64,000 nucleotides of DNA from Flavobacterium soyangense (lineage in GTDB: Bacteria > Bacteroidota > Bacteroidia > Flavobacteriales > Flavobacteriaceae), in NCBI RefSeq assembly GCF_015277675.1, contig NZ_JADHEC010000012.1, forward strand, positions 24,954 through 88,953, in the 5' to 3' direction. A program made the translations under genes and the position numbers. Numbering within the stretch: the first letter of the stretch is position 1; every line of letters starts with the position of its first letter. Under the pieces are notes generated by a model. The model searched no databases, had not been told where the DNA came from, and worked only from the letters and a program-made list of their open reading frames with translations. Below, one piece after another: positions 46,352-55,974 of this stretch.

Positions 46352-49108
46352 ATGAAAAAAATTCTCAGGTCGTATGCCTTTCTGTTTTTGATAATTACTT
46401 TTTCGAATTCAATTGTTTTTGCTAAAAGCAGGATTAATAGTTATGTTAGTGAGACTCTTGCTACCGCACCACCAACGGTAACTTCGCCAATATATTTATG
46501 TCAAAATAGTGTTGCAGTACCATTAACAGCAACACCTTCAGTGGGAGGGACATTAAATTGGTATACTTTAGCAGCTGGAGGAGTTGCATTAGCCGGCGCG
46601 CCTACGCCGATTACCACTTCAGTAGGGGCGACAACTTATTATGTCACTCAAACTATTGCAGGTGTTGAAAGTAATCCACGTACTCCAATTGTGGTTAATG
46701 TAGTTGCTAATACGGGAGGTGTTTTAACTCCCTTTTGTGATTTTGCAAATACAACACCAACTTCTGTAGCTTTTGACTGGAATAATGTAATTGGATATCT
46801 TGGATATAATTATTCTTACTCTATAGCGGGTGGCCCTATTGTGACTGGCTTTCAGGTGTCTCCATCGCATTTCGATGTGCCAGTTCCAGGACCAGGGATG
46901 TCTGTAACTTTTAACATTTTATCTGTTTTAGGTCTACCTTGTGTATTGCCAACTTCTACAACTTGTAATTCTACTTGTACTGCTGCTCAAAAAATAGCAC
47001 CTACATTTGCCTCAATTGCTCCTTTTTGTTCCGGTACAATTCCAATCCCATTATTACCCACATTATCTAACGAAGGAATAACAGGGACTTGGATTCCAGC
47101 TATTATAGATAACACTATTAGTAAAATTTACACTTTTACTCCAGACCCAATATTGTTTCCTTGTGCATTAACTCAAACAATACCAGTAACAGTAGATCCT
47201 TTAGTTACACCTGCTTTTTCTGGAATTCCTGCTGTAGTTTGTCAAGGAGCGACAGCTCCAATTTTGCCACTGAGTTCTAATAATGTTACTCCAATATCGG
47301 GAACATGGATTCCAGCAACTGTGAATACGGCTATTACAGGAACAACTGTTTATACTTTTACTCCAAATCCTAGTCAGTGTGCTTCAGCAACTCTAACAAC
47401 TGTTTCAATTAGAATTGATCCTGTATTAACACCAGCATTTAATCCTGTAGCACCTATTTGTTCTGGAGCGGTTTTGGCGCCATTACCTACAACTTCCCTA
47501 AATGGAGTTACAGGAACTTGGACACCAGCCTTGAATAATACGGTTACAACAACTTACACTTTTGCGCCAACAGCAGGTCAATGTGCAAATTCCACTACGA
47601 TGACAATTACTGTGAATCCAAATGTTACACCGACATTTACTCCAGTTCCTGCTATTTGTTCTGGTAAAGTTTTGGCGGCTTTGCCAACCATTTCAACTAA
47701 TTTGATCACGGGAACTTGGGCGCCAGCCTTGAATAACACGGCTACAACAACGTACACATTTACACCTACAGCAGGTTTATGCGCTACAAAAACTACGATG
47801 ATAATTATAGTAAATCCTAATGTTACACCTACATTTAATCCTGTTCCTGCAGTTTGTAATGGTTCAGTAATAGCGCCATTGCCCACCACTTCTACTAATG
47901 GAATTGCGGGTACTTGGTCACCGGCCTTGAATAATACTGTGACTACTTTATATACTTTTACACCAACAGCTGGGCTATGCGCCACGACTACCACTTTGAC
48001 CATTAATGTGAATCCAATTGTGCCTCCGAATTTTGCTCCAATACCTAATGTTTGTTCTGGATCAACGGCTCCAATTTTAGCGAATAGATCTCCAAGCGGT
48101 ATTGTTGGAACTTGGTCTCCGGCAACAATTAGCAATACAATTGGTAGAAATTATGTTTTTACTCCGACCGCAGGTCAATGTTCAAGTACACAAACTTTGA
48201 CGGTTGTAATAACACCTAGAGTTGTAACTAATTTCGCAGCCATTCCGGCATTTTGTTCTGGAACTGTTGCGCCAATTTTAGGCCCAACATCACCAAATAA
48301 CGTTAACGGAACTTGGTCACCGGCAACAATTAATAATACAACAAGTGGAAGTTATCTTTTTACTCCTAATGCAACTGAATGTGCCACAACCCAGACTTTA
48401 AATGTTGTTGTAAATCCACTCATTACACCTAATTTTGAGGATATCCCTTTGTGTTCTGGAACTGCCGCTCCAATTTTACCACCTACTTCACCAAACGGAA
48501 TTACAGGGACTTGGTCTCCTTCAACAATTAGTAATGTAGCAAGTGGTGCTTATGTGTTTACTCCAAATGCATCGCAGTGTGCTACTGCAAAAACGATTAA
48601 TGTGACTGTGAATCCATCCAATACCTTGACTAGTATTAGTTGGTCTGTTACGGATGCTTTTTCCAAAAATCAAATAGTAACCATTATAGCAACTGCTGCC
48701 GGGAATTATTTATATCAATTGGATAATGGACCATTTCAAACTAGTTCGGTTTTTGAAAATGTAGCTTCTGGAATACATTCCATTACGGTTATTGATGCAA
48801 ATGGTTGCAGTACTCCAATTACTGACAACAATGTTTTAGTCATTGGCTATCCAAAATATTTCACTCCAAATGGAGATAATTATAATGATTTTTGGAATAT
48901 TTCAGCTTTAAGCAATCAATTGAATACAAGGATTTATATATTTGACCGATTCGGTAAATTATTGAAAGATATTAGTCCTAATGACCCTGGATGGGACGGA
49001 ACTTATATTGGTCAGCCAATGCCTGCCGACGATTATTGGTTTACTGTAGAATATGTTGAACAAAGTATTGTCAAAAAATACAAATCCCATTTTTCTTTGA
49101 AAAGATAA
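46352..49108 (+). CDS. T9SS-exported repetitive cell-surface protein (type B sorting domain)
   Basis: This 918-aa exported protein has a signal peptide (KKILRSYAFLFLIITF...FA) and an Ig-like first domain. Eight tandem repeats of about 65-75 residues then span roughly residues 218-752. Each has a CSG near its start, a G[TA]W[ST]P turn, a [YF]xFTPxxxxC segment and a closing VxVxP strand, so each repeat has two cysteines. The last 90 residues (PKYFTPNGDNYNDFWNI...YKSHFSLKR) are a T9SS type B sorting domain, also called gliding motility-associated C-terminal domain. The protein probably sits on the surface or is secreted as an adhesin. A terminator follows at 49111. Confidence 0.93.
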   Translation: MKKILRSYAFLFLIITFSNSIVFAKSRINSYVSETLATAPPTVTSPIYLCQNSVAVPLTATPSVGGTLNWYTLAAGGVALAGAPTPITTSVGATTYYVTQTIAGVESNPRTPIVVNVVANTGGVLTPFCDFANTTPTSVAFDWNNVIGYLGYNYSYSIAGGPIVTGFQVSPSHFDVPVPGPGMSVTFNILSVLGLPCVLPTSTTCNSTCTAAQKIAPTFASIAPFCSGTIPIPLLPTLSNEGITGTWIPAIIDNTISKIYTFTPDPILFPCALTQTIPVTVDPLVTPAFSGIPAVVCQGATAPILPLSSNNVTPISGTWIPATVNTAITGTTVYTFTPNPSQCASATLTTVSIRIDPVLTPAFNPVAPICSGAVLAPLPTTSLNGVTGTWTPALNNTVTTTYTFAPTAGQCANSTTMTITVNPNVTPTFTPVPAICSGKVLAALPTISTNLITGTWAPALNNTATTTYTFTPTAGLCATKTTMIIIVNPNVTPTFNPVPAVCNGSVIAPLPTTSTNGIAGTWSPALNNTVTTLYTFTPTAGLCATTTTLTINVNPIVPPNFAPIPNVCSGSTAPILANRSPSGIVGTWSPATISNTIGRNYVFTPTAGQCSSTQTLTVVITPRVVTNFAAIPAFCSGTVAPILGPTSPNNVNGTWSPATINNTTSGSYLFTPNATECATTQTLNVVVNPLITPNFEDIPLCSGTAAPILPPTSPNGITGTWSPSTISNVASGAYVFTPNASQCATAKTINVTVNPSNTLTSISWSVTDAFSKNQIVTIIATAAGNYLYQLDNGPFQTSSVFENVASGIHSITVIDANGCSTPITDNNVLVIGYPKYFTPNGDNYNDFWNISALSNQLNTRIYIFDRFGKLLKDISPNDPGWDGTYIGQPMPADDYWFTVEYVEQSIVKKYKSHFSLKR
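46999..48620 (+). repeat. Eight tandem coding repeats of about 200 bases
   Basis: The coding repeats of the surface protein begin at about 46999, 47209, 47428, 47626, 47824, 48025, 48226 and 48424. Repeats 3 to 5 are the most alike at DNA level (TTGAATAATAC and ACTTGG blocks recur). Such tracts can change copy number by recombination and are a common assembly-collapse point. Confidence 0.75.
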
Positions 49109-49110
49109 AA

Positions 49111-49139
49111 AAATGCTCCTTAAGTTGGGAGCATTTTTT
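49111..49139 (+). terminator. Terminator after the surface protein gene
   Basis: AAATGCTCC (49111-49119) pairs with GGAGCATTT (49128-49136). The T-run continues to 49139. It faces the convergent lgt gene and may serve both. Confidence 0.82.
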
Positions 49140-49183
49140 ATATAGTAGTTTTTATTAAAATAGACTAAGCCAATTATTATAAT

Positions 49184-50110
49184 TTATAAATGAACAGGTT
49201 TTTCAGCAGTAAATACAAAATACAAACCTATTAATATAAATGGAATACTAAGCCATTGTCCTGTTGAAAATAATCCTAAAGCACTTTCAAAACCACCCTG
49301 ACTTTCTTTTACATACTCCACAACAAAGCGCACAGACCATAAAAGCACAAGAAAAAGACCAAATAGATAACCTGATTTTTCTCTTGCTTCTGTTTTCCAA
49401 TACAAGAAAAATAAGATGGCAAAAACAAAAATATAGCAAAAGGCTTCATACAATTGTGCCGGATGTTTAGCCGGAACCTGAAGAAGTAAATCAGCATATT
49501 TAGGGTCAGTGGTAATGGCGTGATAAGCTTCTTTTGGAGTGGCTAATTGAGTCGCATTAACAGCATCTTTTGGAGAAAAATAGTCTCTTACAAATTTTAT
49601 TCCAAAAGATGAATCCGTTTCTTTTCCAACAATTTCTGAATTGAAAAAATTTCCTAATCTAACAAAAATAGCTCCGCTTGATACTGGAATAACGATTCTG
49701 TCTAAAATCCATAATAGAGGTTTCTCCAATATTTTTTTGCTGAAATAATACATTGCGATTATTATGGATATTGCAGCTCCATGGCTTGCTAATCCTTGGT
49801 AACCTGTAAATTCAAAATTTGGAGTAAAGCGGAAAGGCAAAAATATTTCTAATAAATGATTACGATAATATTCCCAATCATAAAACAAAACATGACCTAA
49901 TCTAGCACCAATCAATGTGGCCAAAACGGTCCAAATAAATAAGGAATCTAATTTATCTATCGATTCATTTTCACGTTCGAATATGTTTTTCATAATGTAC
50001 CAGCCCAATCCAAAAGCAATTACAAACATTAGGCTGTAAAAACGAATTACAAAAAAGCCTAAATCAATACCTTCCGATGGATTCCAAACTATGTTTAATG
50101 CGTGTGTCAT
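49184..50110 (-). CDS. lgt: Prolipoprotein diacylglyceryl transferase
   Basis: This 308-aa inner-membrane enzyme adds diacylglycerol to the lipobox cysteine of prelipoproteins, such as those encoded at 5336, 55610 and 59220. It has about seven hydrophobic segments and the family blocks LIGARLGHVLFYDWEYY, SHGAAISI and VRLGNFFNSEIVGKETDSSFG. HPAQLYEA also matches. It is the last gene of a minus-strand series folE-cysS-yidD-lgt. The start is the ATG that follows the yidD stop by about 55 bases. Confidence 0.95.
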   Translation of the reverse strand: MTHALNIVWNPSEGIDLGFFVIRFYSLMFVIAFGLGWYIMKNIFERENESIDKLDSLFIWTVLATLIGARLGHVLFYDWEYYRNHLLEIFLPFRFTPNFEFTGYQGLASHGAAISIIIAMYYFSKKILEKPLLWILDRIVIPVSSGAIFVRLGNFFNSEIVGKETDSSFGIKFVRDYFSPKDAVNATQLATPKEAYHAITTDPKYADLLLQVPAKHPAQLYEAFCYIFVFAILFFLYWKTEAREKSGYLFGLFLVLLWSVRFVVEYVKESQGGFESALGLFSTGQWLSIPFILIGLYFVFTAEKPVHL

Positions 50111-50164
50111 TATTTTTTATATTTATTGTAAAAATACATTTTTTGTTTTGAGTTTCAATATTTT

Positions 50165-50449
50165 TTATGAATGGTTATATTTTTTGTGTTTTGACTCCCT
50201 CTCCTTTGGAGAGGGTTGGGGAGAGGAAGGTACAGGATCATATCCTGTCTTACCCCAAGGATGGCAACTCAATATTCTTTTTACTCCTAAAAAACCACCA
50301 TAAAACAGACCATGTTTTTGTAAAGCTTCAATCATATAACTCGAGCAAGTAGGCTCAAATCTGCATGCGGATGGGGTAAAAGGGGAGATCGCAACTTGAT
50401 AAAAGCGAACCATCAGTACAAAAGGAAATATGAGAATTTTTGATAACAT
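50165..50449 (-). CDS. yidD: Membrane protein insertion efficiency factor YidD with repeat-derived tail
   Basis: YidD is a small peripheral protein that helps YidC insert membrane proteins. Residues 1-73 hold the family pattern: [43 protein letters not shown] and GYDPVP. The last 20 or so residues ([16 protein letters not shown]) do not belong to the family. They come from the dispersed repeat at 50195-50226, which runs into the gene and has replaced its natural end. The core is intact, so function is probably kept. It lies between cysS and lgt on the minus strand. Confidence 0.93.
   Translation of the reverse strand: MLSKILIFPFVLMVRFYQVAISPFTPSACRFEPTCSSYMIEALQKHGLFYGGFLGVKRILSCHPWGKTGYDPVPSSPQPSPKERESKHKKYNHS
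50195..50226. repeat. Copy 1 of CCCTCTCCTTTGGAGAGGG element (overlaps yidD)
   Basis: This is a 32-base block with CCCTCTCC-TTT-GGAGAGGG inverted arms followed by TTGGGGAGAGG. Related copies lie at 51979-52010 (inverted) and 52064-52095. It is inside the yidD coding end. Confidence 0.85.
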
Positions 50450-50478
50450 AATTTTTAGACTAACAATCTACTATCTGA

Positions 50479-51963
50479 TTATTGAACACTAAAAGTAGTT
50501 CCCTCTTTACCGTCTTTCAATTGAATTCCCAAAGCAATCAATTGATTTCTTATTTGGTCTGACATCGCAAAATCTTTATTGGCTCTAGCTTCATTACGCA
50601 TGCCAATAAGCATATTTACGACACCTTCCAGTTTTTCGTTGTTGCTCTCAACTGATTTTTCATCTTTCAGACCCAGAACATCAAAAACAAAAGATCGCAT
50701 CGAGTTGCTGAATAATTGCAAATCTTCAGATGTAAGTGTGGCTGAATTATCATTTAATAAATTGATAAATCGAATGCCTTCAAATAAATTGGCAATTAGA
50801 ATAGGAGTGTTGAAATCATCGCACATTGATTCATAACAATTTTTTATCCATTCTGATACATAAAAGGAGGAAGTGGTATTTGGCTGAATGCTTTTAAGCA
50901 TATTTACACCTTCGAGCAATCGATTTAATCCTTTTTCGCTTGCTAACATCGCTTCATTTGAAATATCTAGAACGCTACGATAATGGGCTTGTAAGAAACA
51001 AAAACGGACTACATTAGGTTGGAATTTCTTTTCAAAAAAAGAATTTTCTCCAGAAAGCAATTCCATTGGTAAAATATAATTTCCAGTAGATTTACTCATT
51101 CGCAAACCATTCATGGTAAGCATATTAGTGTGCATCCAAATATTCACGGGAGAAGTTCCATTACAAGCTTTCCCTTGCGCTACTTCGCACTCGTGATGTG
51201 GAAATTTTAAATCCATTCCGCCTCCGTGAATGTCAAATCGTTCTCCTAAATATTTGGTACTCATTGCGGTACATTCAAGATGCCAACCTGGGAAACCCTC
51301 GCCCCAAGGGGAGTTCCAACGCATAATATGTGCCGGTGAAGCATTTTTCCACAAAGCAAAATCTTGAGGATTTTTCTTTTCGTTTTGACCGTCTAAATCC
51401 CGGGTATTGGCAAATAATTCATCAATATTTCGATGACTTAATTCACCATAATTGAATCCCTTTTTGTTGTATTCAAAAACATCAAAATAAACAGAACCTT
51501 GGGTTTCGTATGCAAAACCATCGGCAATTAGTTTTTGAATAAGTTCTATTTGCTCAATAATATGACCGGTAGCAGTAGGCTCAATTGTAGGTGCCAAAAA
51601 ATTAAATTTTTCTAAAACCTGATGAAAATCCACTGTATATTTTTGTACAACCTCCATTGGCTCTAATTTTTCCAGTCGAGATTGTTTTACAAAACGGTCG
51701 TTTTCCACATTTCCGTCATCAGTTAAATGTCCTGCATCTGTTATATTTCTAACATAACGTGTTTTGTAACCCAAATGTAAAAAATACCTAAAAATTACAT
51801 CAAAAGACATAAAAGTTCTTACGTTTCCTAGATGAACATTGCTATAAACCGTTGGTCCACAAACATACATTCCGACATTTCCTTCGTGTATTGGCGTAAA
51901 AACTTCTTTTTCTCCCGAAAGAGTATTGTATATTTTTAAGATTTTGGATTTGTATAAAGGCAT
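50479..51963 (-). CDS. cysS: Cysteinyl-tRNA synthetase
   Basis: This class I synthetase attaches Cys to tRNA(Cys). The HIGH-type motif is in [10 protein letters not shown], zinc-binding Cys and His are in [17 protein letters not shown] and HHECEVAQ, and the KMSKS-type motif is RMSKSTG. The 494-aa length fits. ATG 51963 ([13 protein letters not shown]) is chosen: a longer frame to 51999 encodes GRVGVGKII from the repeat at 51979 and is not family-like. It lies upstream of yidD and downstream of folE on the same strand. Confidence 0.97.
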   Translation of the reverse strand: MPLYKSKILKIYNTLSGEKEVFTPIHEGNVGMYVCGPTVYSNVHLGNVRTFMSFDVIFRYFLHLGYKTRYVRNITDAGHLTDDGNVENDRFVKQSRLEKLEPMEVVQKYTVDFHQVLEKFNFLAPTIEPTATGHIIEQIELIQKLIADGFAYETQGSVYFDVFEYNKKGFNYGELSHRNIDELFANTRDLDGQNEKKNPQDFALWKNASPAHIMRWNSPWGEGFPGWHLECTAMSTKYLGERFDIHGGGMDLKFPHHECEVAQGKACNGTSPVNIWMHTNMLTMNGLRMSKSTGNYILPMELLSGENSFFEKKFQPNVVRFCFLQAHYRSVLDISNEAMLASEKGLNRLLEGVNMLKSIQPNTTSSFYVSEWIKNCYESMCDDFNTPILIANLFEGIRFINLLNDNSATLTSEDLQLFSNSMRSFVFDVLGLKDEKSVESNNEKLEGVVNMLIGMRNEARANKDFAMSDQIRNQLIALGIQLKDGKEGTTFSVQ

Positions 51964-51978
51964 ATAATTTATGATTTT

Positions 51979-52010
51979 CCCCACCCCAACCCTCCCCAAA
52001 GGGAAGGGAG
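51979..52010. repeat. Copy 2 of CCCTCTCC element, inverted
   Basis: CCCCACCCCAACCCTCCCCAAAGGGAAGGGAGT is a diverged copy in the opposite orientation to copies 1 and 3. It lies just upstream of the cysS start. Confidence 0.75.
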
Positions 52011-52063
52011 TAGAGAGGTGAATGTGTTGTTGATAATGTTAAATTTTTATTTTCCAGTCTTCA

Positions 52064-52095
52064 CTCCCTCTCCTTTGGAGAGGGTCGGGGAGAGG
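52064..52095. repeat. Copy 3 of CCCTCTCC element
   Basis: This differs from copy 1 by one base in the 32 (TCGGGG for TTGGGG). It ends two bases before the folE stop codon. With copy 2 it forms a long inverted pair that could act as a hairpin between folE and cysS. Confidence 0.85.
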
Positions 52096-52096
52096 G

Positions 52097-52768
52097 TTAA
52101 AATTTCGTTTCCAATTTTATATAATCCAACAGTTCTCTGCGAGTTTGTTCGTTTTTAAATTTACCTCCAAATTCTGAGGTTACAGTGCTGCTTTCAATGT
52201 CTTTTATACCTCGCGAATTTACGCAAAGATGTTTTGCATCGATAATGCAGGCTACGTCTTCAGTGTTAAGCGCAATTTGAAGCTCTTGCACAATTTGCAT
52301 TGTTAAACGCTCTTGAACCTGAGGCCTTTTAGAATAATATTCAACAATTCGATTTATTTTTGAAAGACCAACCACTCTTCCATTTGAAATGTAGGCTACG
52401 TGAGCTCTTCCTATAATAGGTAATAAATGGTGTTCACAAGTTGAATATACTGTGATGTTTTTTTCAACAAGCATTTCACCATATTTGTAATTATTTTCAA
52501 AAGTGGATGCATTTGGTTTTTTAAGAGGATTTAGCCCTCCAAAAATTTCTTTCACAAACATTTTTGCTACTCGATTGGGAGTTCCCTTTAAACTGTCGTC
52601 TGTCAAATCCATTCCAAGGGTAATCAGGATATTTTCGACATCTTTTTTTATTCTTTCAATTTTTTCATCATCAGAAATATCAAAAGCATCGTCTCTTACT
52701 GGGTTTTTTGCTGATGAACTAATATGATTGTTTCCTATTTCGTCCTGAAATTCTTCGTTGTTTATCAT
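52097..52768 (-). CDS. folE: GTP cyclohydrolase I
   Basis: This enzyme converts GTP to dihydroneopterin triphosphate, the first step of folate synthesis. The zinc site Cys and His are in TCEHHLLPI, and CIDAKHLCVNSRGI holds the second zinc Cys and active-site residues. The SKINRIVEYYSKRPQVQERLT block is diagnostic. Its 223 residues include an N-terminal extension of about 30 residues (NEEFQDEIGNNHI), common in this group. ATG 52768 is preferred over a TTG at 52780. Copy 3 of the repeat abuts its stop. Confidence 0.95.
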   Translation of the reverse strand: MINNEEFQDEIGNNHISSSAKNPVRDDAFDISDDEKIERIKKDVENILITLGMDLTDDSLKGTPNRVAKMFVKEIFGGLNPLKKPNASTFENNYKYGEMLVEKNITVYSTCEHHLLPIIGRAHVAYISNGRVVGLSKINRIVEYYSKRPQVQERLTMQIVQELQIALNTEDVACIIDAKHLCVNSRGIKDIESSTVTSEFGGKFKNEQTRRELLDYIKLETKF

Positions 52769-52898
52769 TAAAAATTGCAATTATTGTGTGTAATAAATAG
52801 GAGTCAAAGATAATTAATTAAAGCTAAAGAATTTCTAAAGCGTTTAATAATTAATCTGATAAATTCAAATCGATGTTTAGTGACTTTTCCGAATTTTC

Positions 52899-54095
52899 CT
52901 ATTTCGAATTATAAACTGGAATTGCGGCTTTTAAGATTTGTACCGCGCGAATTAAATCTTCTTTTTTTAATACATAAGCAATACGAACCTGATTTAGACC
53001 AACACCTGGTGTGGAATAAAATCCAGCAGCCGGAGCCACCATAACAGTTTCTCCATTTGAATTGTAACTTTCAAGCAACCATTGGGCAAAATCATCGGTG
53101 TTGTCAACAGGTAATTGAGCGATACAATAAAACGCGGCTTTTGGAGTAGTTACTATAACACCTTCAATTTTATTTAATTCAGTAATCAAAGTATCTCTTC
53201 GTTCTTTGTATTCTGAGATTACTTCGTCAAAGTAGCTTTGAGGTGTGTCTATTGCGGCTTCGCAAGCAATTTGTTCAATTGTTGGAGGGCATAAACGAGC
53301 TTGTGCAAATTTCATTGCAGTAGCGATAACTTCTTTGTTTTTTGTTACCATACAGCCAATGCGTGCTCCACACATACTGTATCTTTTGGAAACGGAATCA
53401 ATCATGATTACATTTTGTTCGATTCCTTTTAGGTTCATCACCGAAAAGTGCTTGTCCCTATCATCATATATAAATTCTCGGTACACTTCGTCCACAATAA
53501 GAAATAAATCGTGTTTTCGAACCAATTCCCCTAATTGATTTATTTCGGATTCCGAATATAAATATCCTGTTGGATTATTTGGATTACAGATTAAAATGGA
53601 CTTGGTTTTTGGAGTAATTGCTTTCTCGAATTCTTCAATTGTAGGTAGTGTAAAACCACTTTCGATATTAGAAATTACCGGAACTACTTTAGCGCTTGAT
53701 TCTTCAGAAAAAGCACTATAATTGGCATAAAAAGGTTCTGGAATAATGACTTCGTCTCCTGGATCCATAATGCTGCCAAGTGCAAATAAAAGAGCCTCAG
53801 AACCACCTGTGGTTATCATTATGTCTTCGAATCCTATTTTTACATTTTGATTGACATAAAATTGGGCTAATTTTTTTCGGTAACTTTCGTATCCTGCCGA
53901 CGGGCCATACTCAATAATTTTTAAATCAATATTTTTTATCGCTTCGATGGCAATTTCCGGAGTTTTTATATCGGGTTGTCCTATGTTTAAATGATAAACT
54001 TTATGACCTTTCTTTTTTGCTATTTCCGCGTAAGGAGCCAATTTGCGAATTGGCGATTCAGGCATTCTTCGACCTCTAATTGAAATTTCAGGCAT
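52899..54095 (-). CDS. Class I/II PLP-dependent aminotransferase
   Basis: This is a 398-aa aspartate-aminotransferase-fold enzyme. The PLP lysine is in IDSVSKRYSMCGARIG, the conserved Asn and Asp pair in NPNNPTGYLYSESE and LFLIVDEVYREFIYD, and the Arg at the C-terminus in LNQVRIAYVLKKEDL. This fits AspC/ArAT-like enzymes of Bacteroidota; the exact substrate is not determined. The start is the ATG at 54095 (MPEISIRGRRMPESP), because the upstream frame has no family-like residues. It stands alone and is divergent from the retropepsin gene. Confidence 0.88.
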   Translation of the reverse strand: MPEISIRGRRMPESPIRKLAPYAEIAKKKGHKVYHLNIGQPDIKTPEIAIEAIKNIDLKIIEYGPSAGYESYRKKLAQFYVNQNVKIGFEDIMITTGGSEALLFALGSIMDPGDEVIIPEPFYANYSAFSEESSAKVVPVISNIESGFTLPTIEEFEKAITPKTKSILICNPNNPTGYLYSESEINQLGELVRKHDLFLIVDEVYREFIYDDRDKHFSVMNLKGIEQNVIMIDSVSKRYSMCGARIGCMVTKNKEVIATAMKFAQARLCPPTIEQIACEAAIDTPQSYFDEVISEYKERRDTLITELNKIEGVIVTTPKAAFYCIAQLPVDNTDDFAQWLLESYNSNGETVMVAPAAGFYSTPGVGLNQVRIAYVLKKEDLIRAVQILKAAIPVYNSK

Positions 54096-54220
54096 AGTTG
54101 TTAAAATTTGATGCAAATTTGCAATTTTTTTTCGAATTTAATGAAGACTATAATCATATTTGTCTTTAAAAGAGTAGTGTCATTCCAAATTTTTACTAAC
54201 TTTATCCAAATCATTTTTTG

Positions 54221-55552
54221 ATGAGACAAATAATCATTTTGTGTTTTTTATTTATTTATTCTTTGACTGCTGAGGGACAAGAAGGTTTTATTTTTGACAA
54301 AGGAATAGAAAAAACAACTATCCCTTTTAAATTTATCAATAATTTAATATTTATCCCCATAAAAGTTAATGGTGCGGAGTTGAACTTCTTGTTGGATTCC
54401 GGAGTCGAAGAAACTATTCTTTTTAGTATGGAAGACAAGAAAGAGGTTAGTTTTTCTAATGTCGAAAAAATAACTCTGCGAGGTTTGGGCGAAGAGGAAT
54501 CTATCGAAGGATTAAAGTCTACCAATAATATCTTAGAAATTAAGGGTGCAAAATCTGTAAATAACCTGTTGTATATCGTCTTGGATCAAAGTTTTAACTT
54601 GTCATCTCATATAGGGATTCCTGTTAATGGTATTATTGGGTATAATTTTTTGAAAACTAATTTGGTGGAAATCAATTACGAAAAAAAGCGAATTTCGATT
54701 TACCGAGATAATACTAAAAACAGAAAACGAATAGAAAGAAAATTCCAAGCAGTCCCTATCACTATAGAAAAATCAAAACCTTATATTGACAGTAGCGTAG
54801 TTATAAATTCTGTCGAAATTCCTGTAAAATTATTAATTGATATAGGCAATAGTGACGCAATATGGCTTTTCGAAAATAATGATAAATCAATAAAAATACC
54901 AGCAAAAAATTTCGAAGATTATCTTGGAAAAGGTTTTAGTGGCGACGTTGAAGGAAGAAGAGCACAGATTGTCAAGTTTACAATTTCAAAATACCAATTT
55001 TATAATCCCATTATTGCTTTTCCGGATTTGACTTCTATAAAAAATGTGAGAATGGTTCGGGATCGTGCAGGTTCCGTAGGCTCTGAGATTTTAAAGCGAT
55101 TTTCGGTAGTTTTTGATTATCCAAACCACAAAATGTTTTTAAAGAAAAATAATAATTTCAGCGCTCCATTTAGTTACAATAAAAGCGGTGTTGAATTAGA
55201 ACATTATGGTCTGCAATGGGTTCAGGAAACGGTTCGTTTGGAAACGGTTCCTCTAATAAAATCAGACAATCTTGTAGTGCATCCAAATGATGCCGAAAAT
55301 AATTTTAAATACAAATTTGTTTTAAAGCCAATTTATATTATCGCAAATGTTAGAAAGAATTCTCCAGCTGCAATAAGTGGACTGCAAAAAGGGGATATTC
55401 TGGTTAAAATTAATAATGAACCTGCTTATCAATTTACTTTGGAAAAAATCAACTCGATTTTAAAATCTGAAGAAGAAAAATGGATGACTTTTGAGATTGA
55501 AAGGGATAGCCAACTTATGAAGTTTAAATTTCAATTGCTAAATATTTTGTAA
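54221..55552 (+). CDS. Exported retropepsin-like aspartyl protease with PDZ domain
   Basis: This 443-aa protein has a signal peptide (MRQIIILCFLFIYSLTAEGQ). Two retropepsin-like domains follow: LLDSGVEETIL near residue 58, and a second, less canonical LLIDIGNSDAIWL near 205. A PDZ domain lies at about residues 370-430 (IIANVRKNSPAAISGLQKGDILVKIN). The first domain keeps D-[ST]-G, whereas the second has DIG, so activity of that half is doubtful. It may process or sense envelope proteins. A hairpin terminator follows at 55560. Confidence 0.83.
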   Translation: MRQIIILCFLFIYSLTAEGQEGFIFDKGIEKTTIPFKFINNLIFIPIKVNGAELNFLLDSGVEETILFSMEDKKEVSFSNVEKITLRGLGEEESIEGLKSTNNILEIKGAKSVNNLLYIVLDQSFNLSSHIGIPVNGIIGYNFLKTNLVEINYEKKRISIYRDNTKNRKRIERKFQAVPITIEKSKPYIDSSVVINSVEIPVKLLIDIGNSDAIWLFENNDKSIKIPAKNFEDYLGKGFSGDVEGRRAQIVKFTISKYQFYNPIIAFPDLTSIKNVRMVRDRAGSVGSEILKRFSVVFDYPNHKMFLKKNNNFSAPFSYNKSGVELEHYGLQWVQETVRLETVPLIKSDNLVVHPNDAENNFKYKFVLKPIYIIANVRKNSPAAISGLQKGDILVKINNEPAYQFTLEKINSILKSEEEKWMTFEIERDSQLMKFKFQLLNIL

Positions 55553-55559
55553 AAGAAAC

Positions 55560-55588
55560 GCTTCTTGTTTGTCAAGAAGCTCTTTGTA
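55560..55588. terminator. Bidirectional terminator
   Basis: GCTTCTTG (55560-55567) pairs with CAAGAAGC (55573-55580) around TTTGT. It lies between convergent genes at 55552 and 55610. Confidence 0.75.
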
Positions 55589-55609
55589 ATTTAGGATTAA
55601 GCAAAATTA

Positions 55610-55930
55610 TTATTTTATAACTTCTAAATAATTTAATGGTACATCTAAAAATTCTTGATAACTGGCACTACTTGATGCTCCATCATTTAAATAGGAATGT
55701 TCTGCAATTCTAATGGTTGATTTTCCGCTTGTGTTTTCTTTTCCGGAAACGATATCTCCAATTTTGTAACATTTTTCAGAAAGTCCGACAACACCTCCAA
55801 CAGTAACGGTCGCGCAATATGGTTTTATGAAAACATAAGTTTGATTCTTTATTGTTTGATCATTTGTGCAACTTGCAATAATTATCAAAATTAATAAAAG
55901 AAGTCCTTTAAGAAAATTTATTGTTTTCAT
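55610..55930 (-). CDS. Small lipoprotein of unknown function
   Basis: This 106-aa protein has a signal peptide ending in lipobox IIASC (Cys about residue 20). A short region follows with KPYCATVTVGGVVGLSEKCYKIGDIV, two cysteines that could form a disulphide. I do not recognise the family. ATG 55930 is chosen over an in-frame GTG at 55942. It lies 33 bases downstream of the DUF1573 gene on the minus strand and may be cotranscribed with it. Confidence 0.72.
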   Translation of the reverse strand: MKTINFLKGLLLLILIIIASCTNDQTIKNQTYVFIKPYCATVTVGGVVGLSEKCYKIGDIVSGKENTSGKSTIRIAEHSYLNDGASSSASYQEFLDVPLNYLEVIK

Positions 55931-55974
55931 ATAATTTTTCACTTATGTTGAAGTAAAGGTGCTAAAAATTCATA

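Noticed and set aside
47578..48135. 185-aa minus-strand frame across the surface-protein repeats
   Set aside because: It is the antisense shadow of the tandem coding repeats; its own repeats and hydrophobic bias follow from the sense codons, and it has no promoter or family-like motif.
51964..51999. N-terminal extension of CysRS to a start at 51999
   Set aside because: The added residues come from the dispersed repeat at 51979 and precede the normal family start at 51963.
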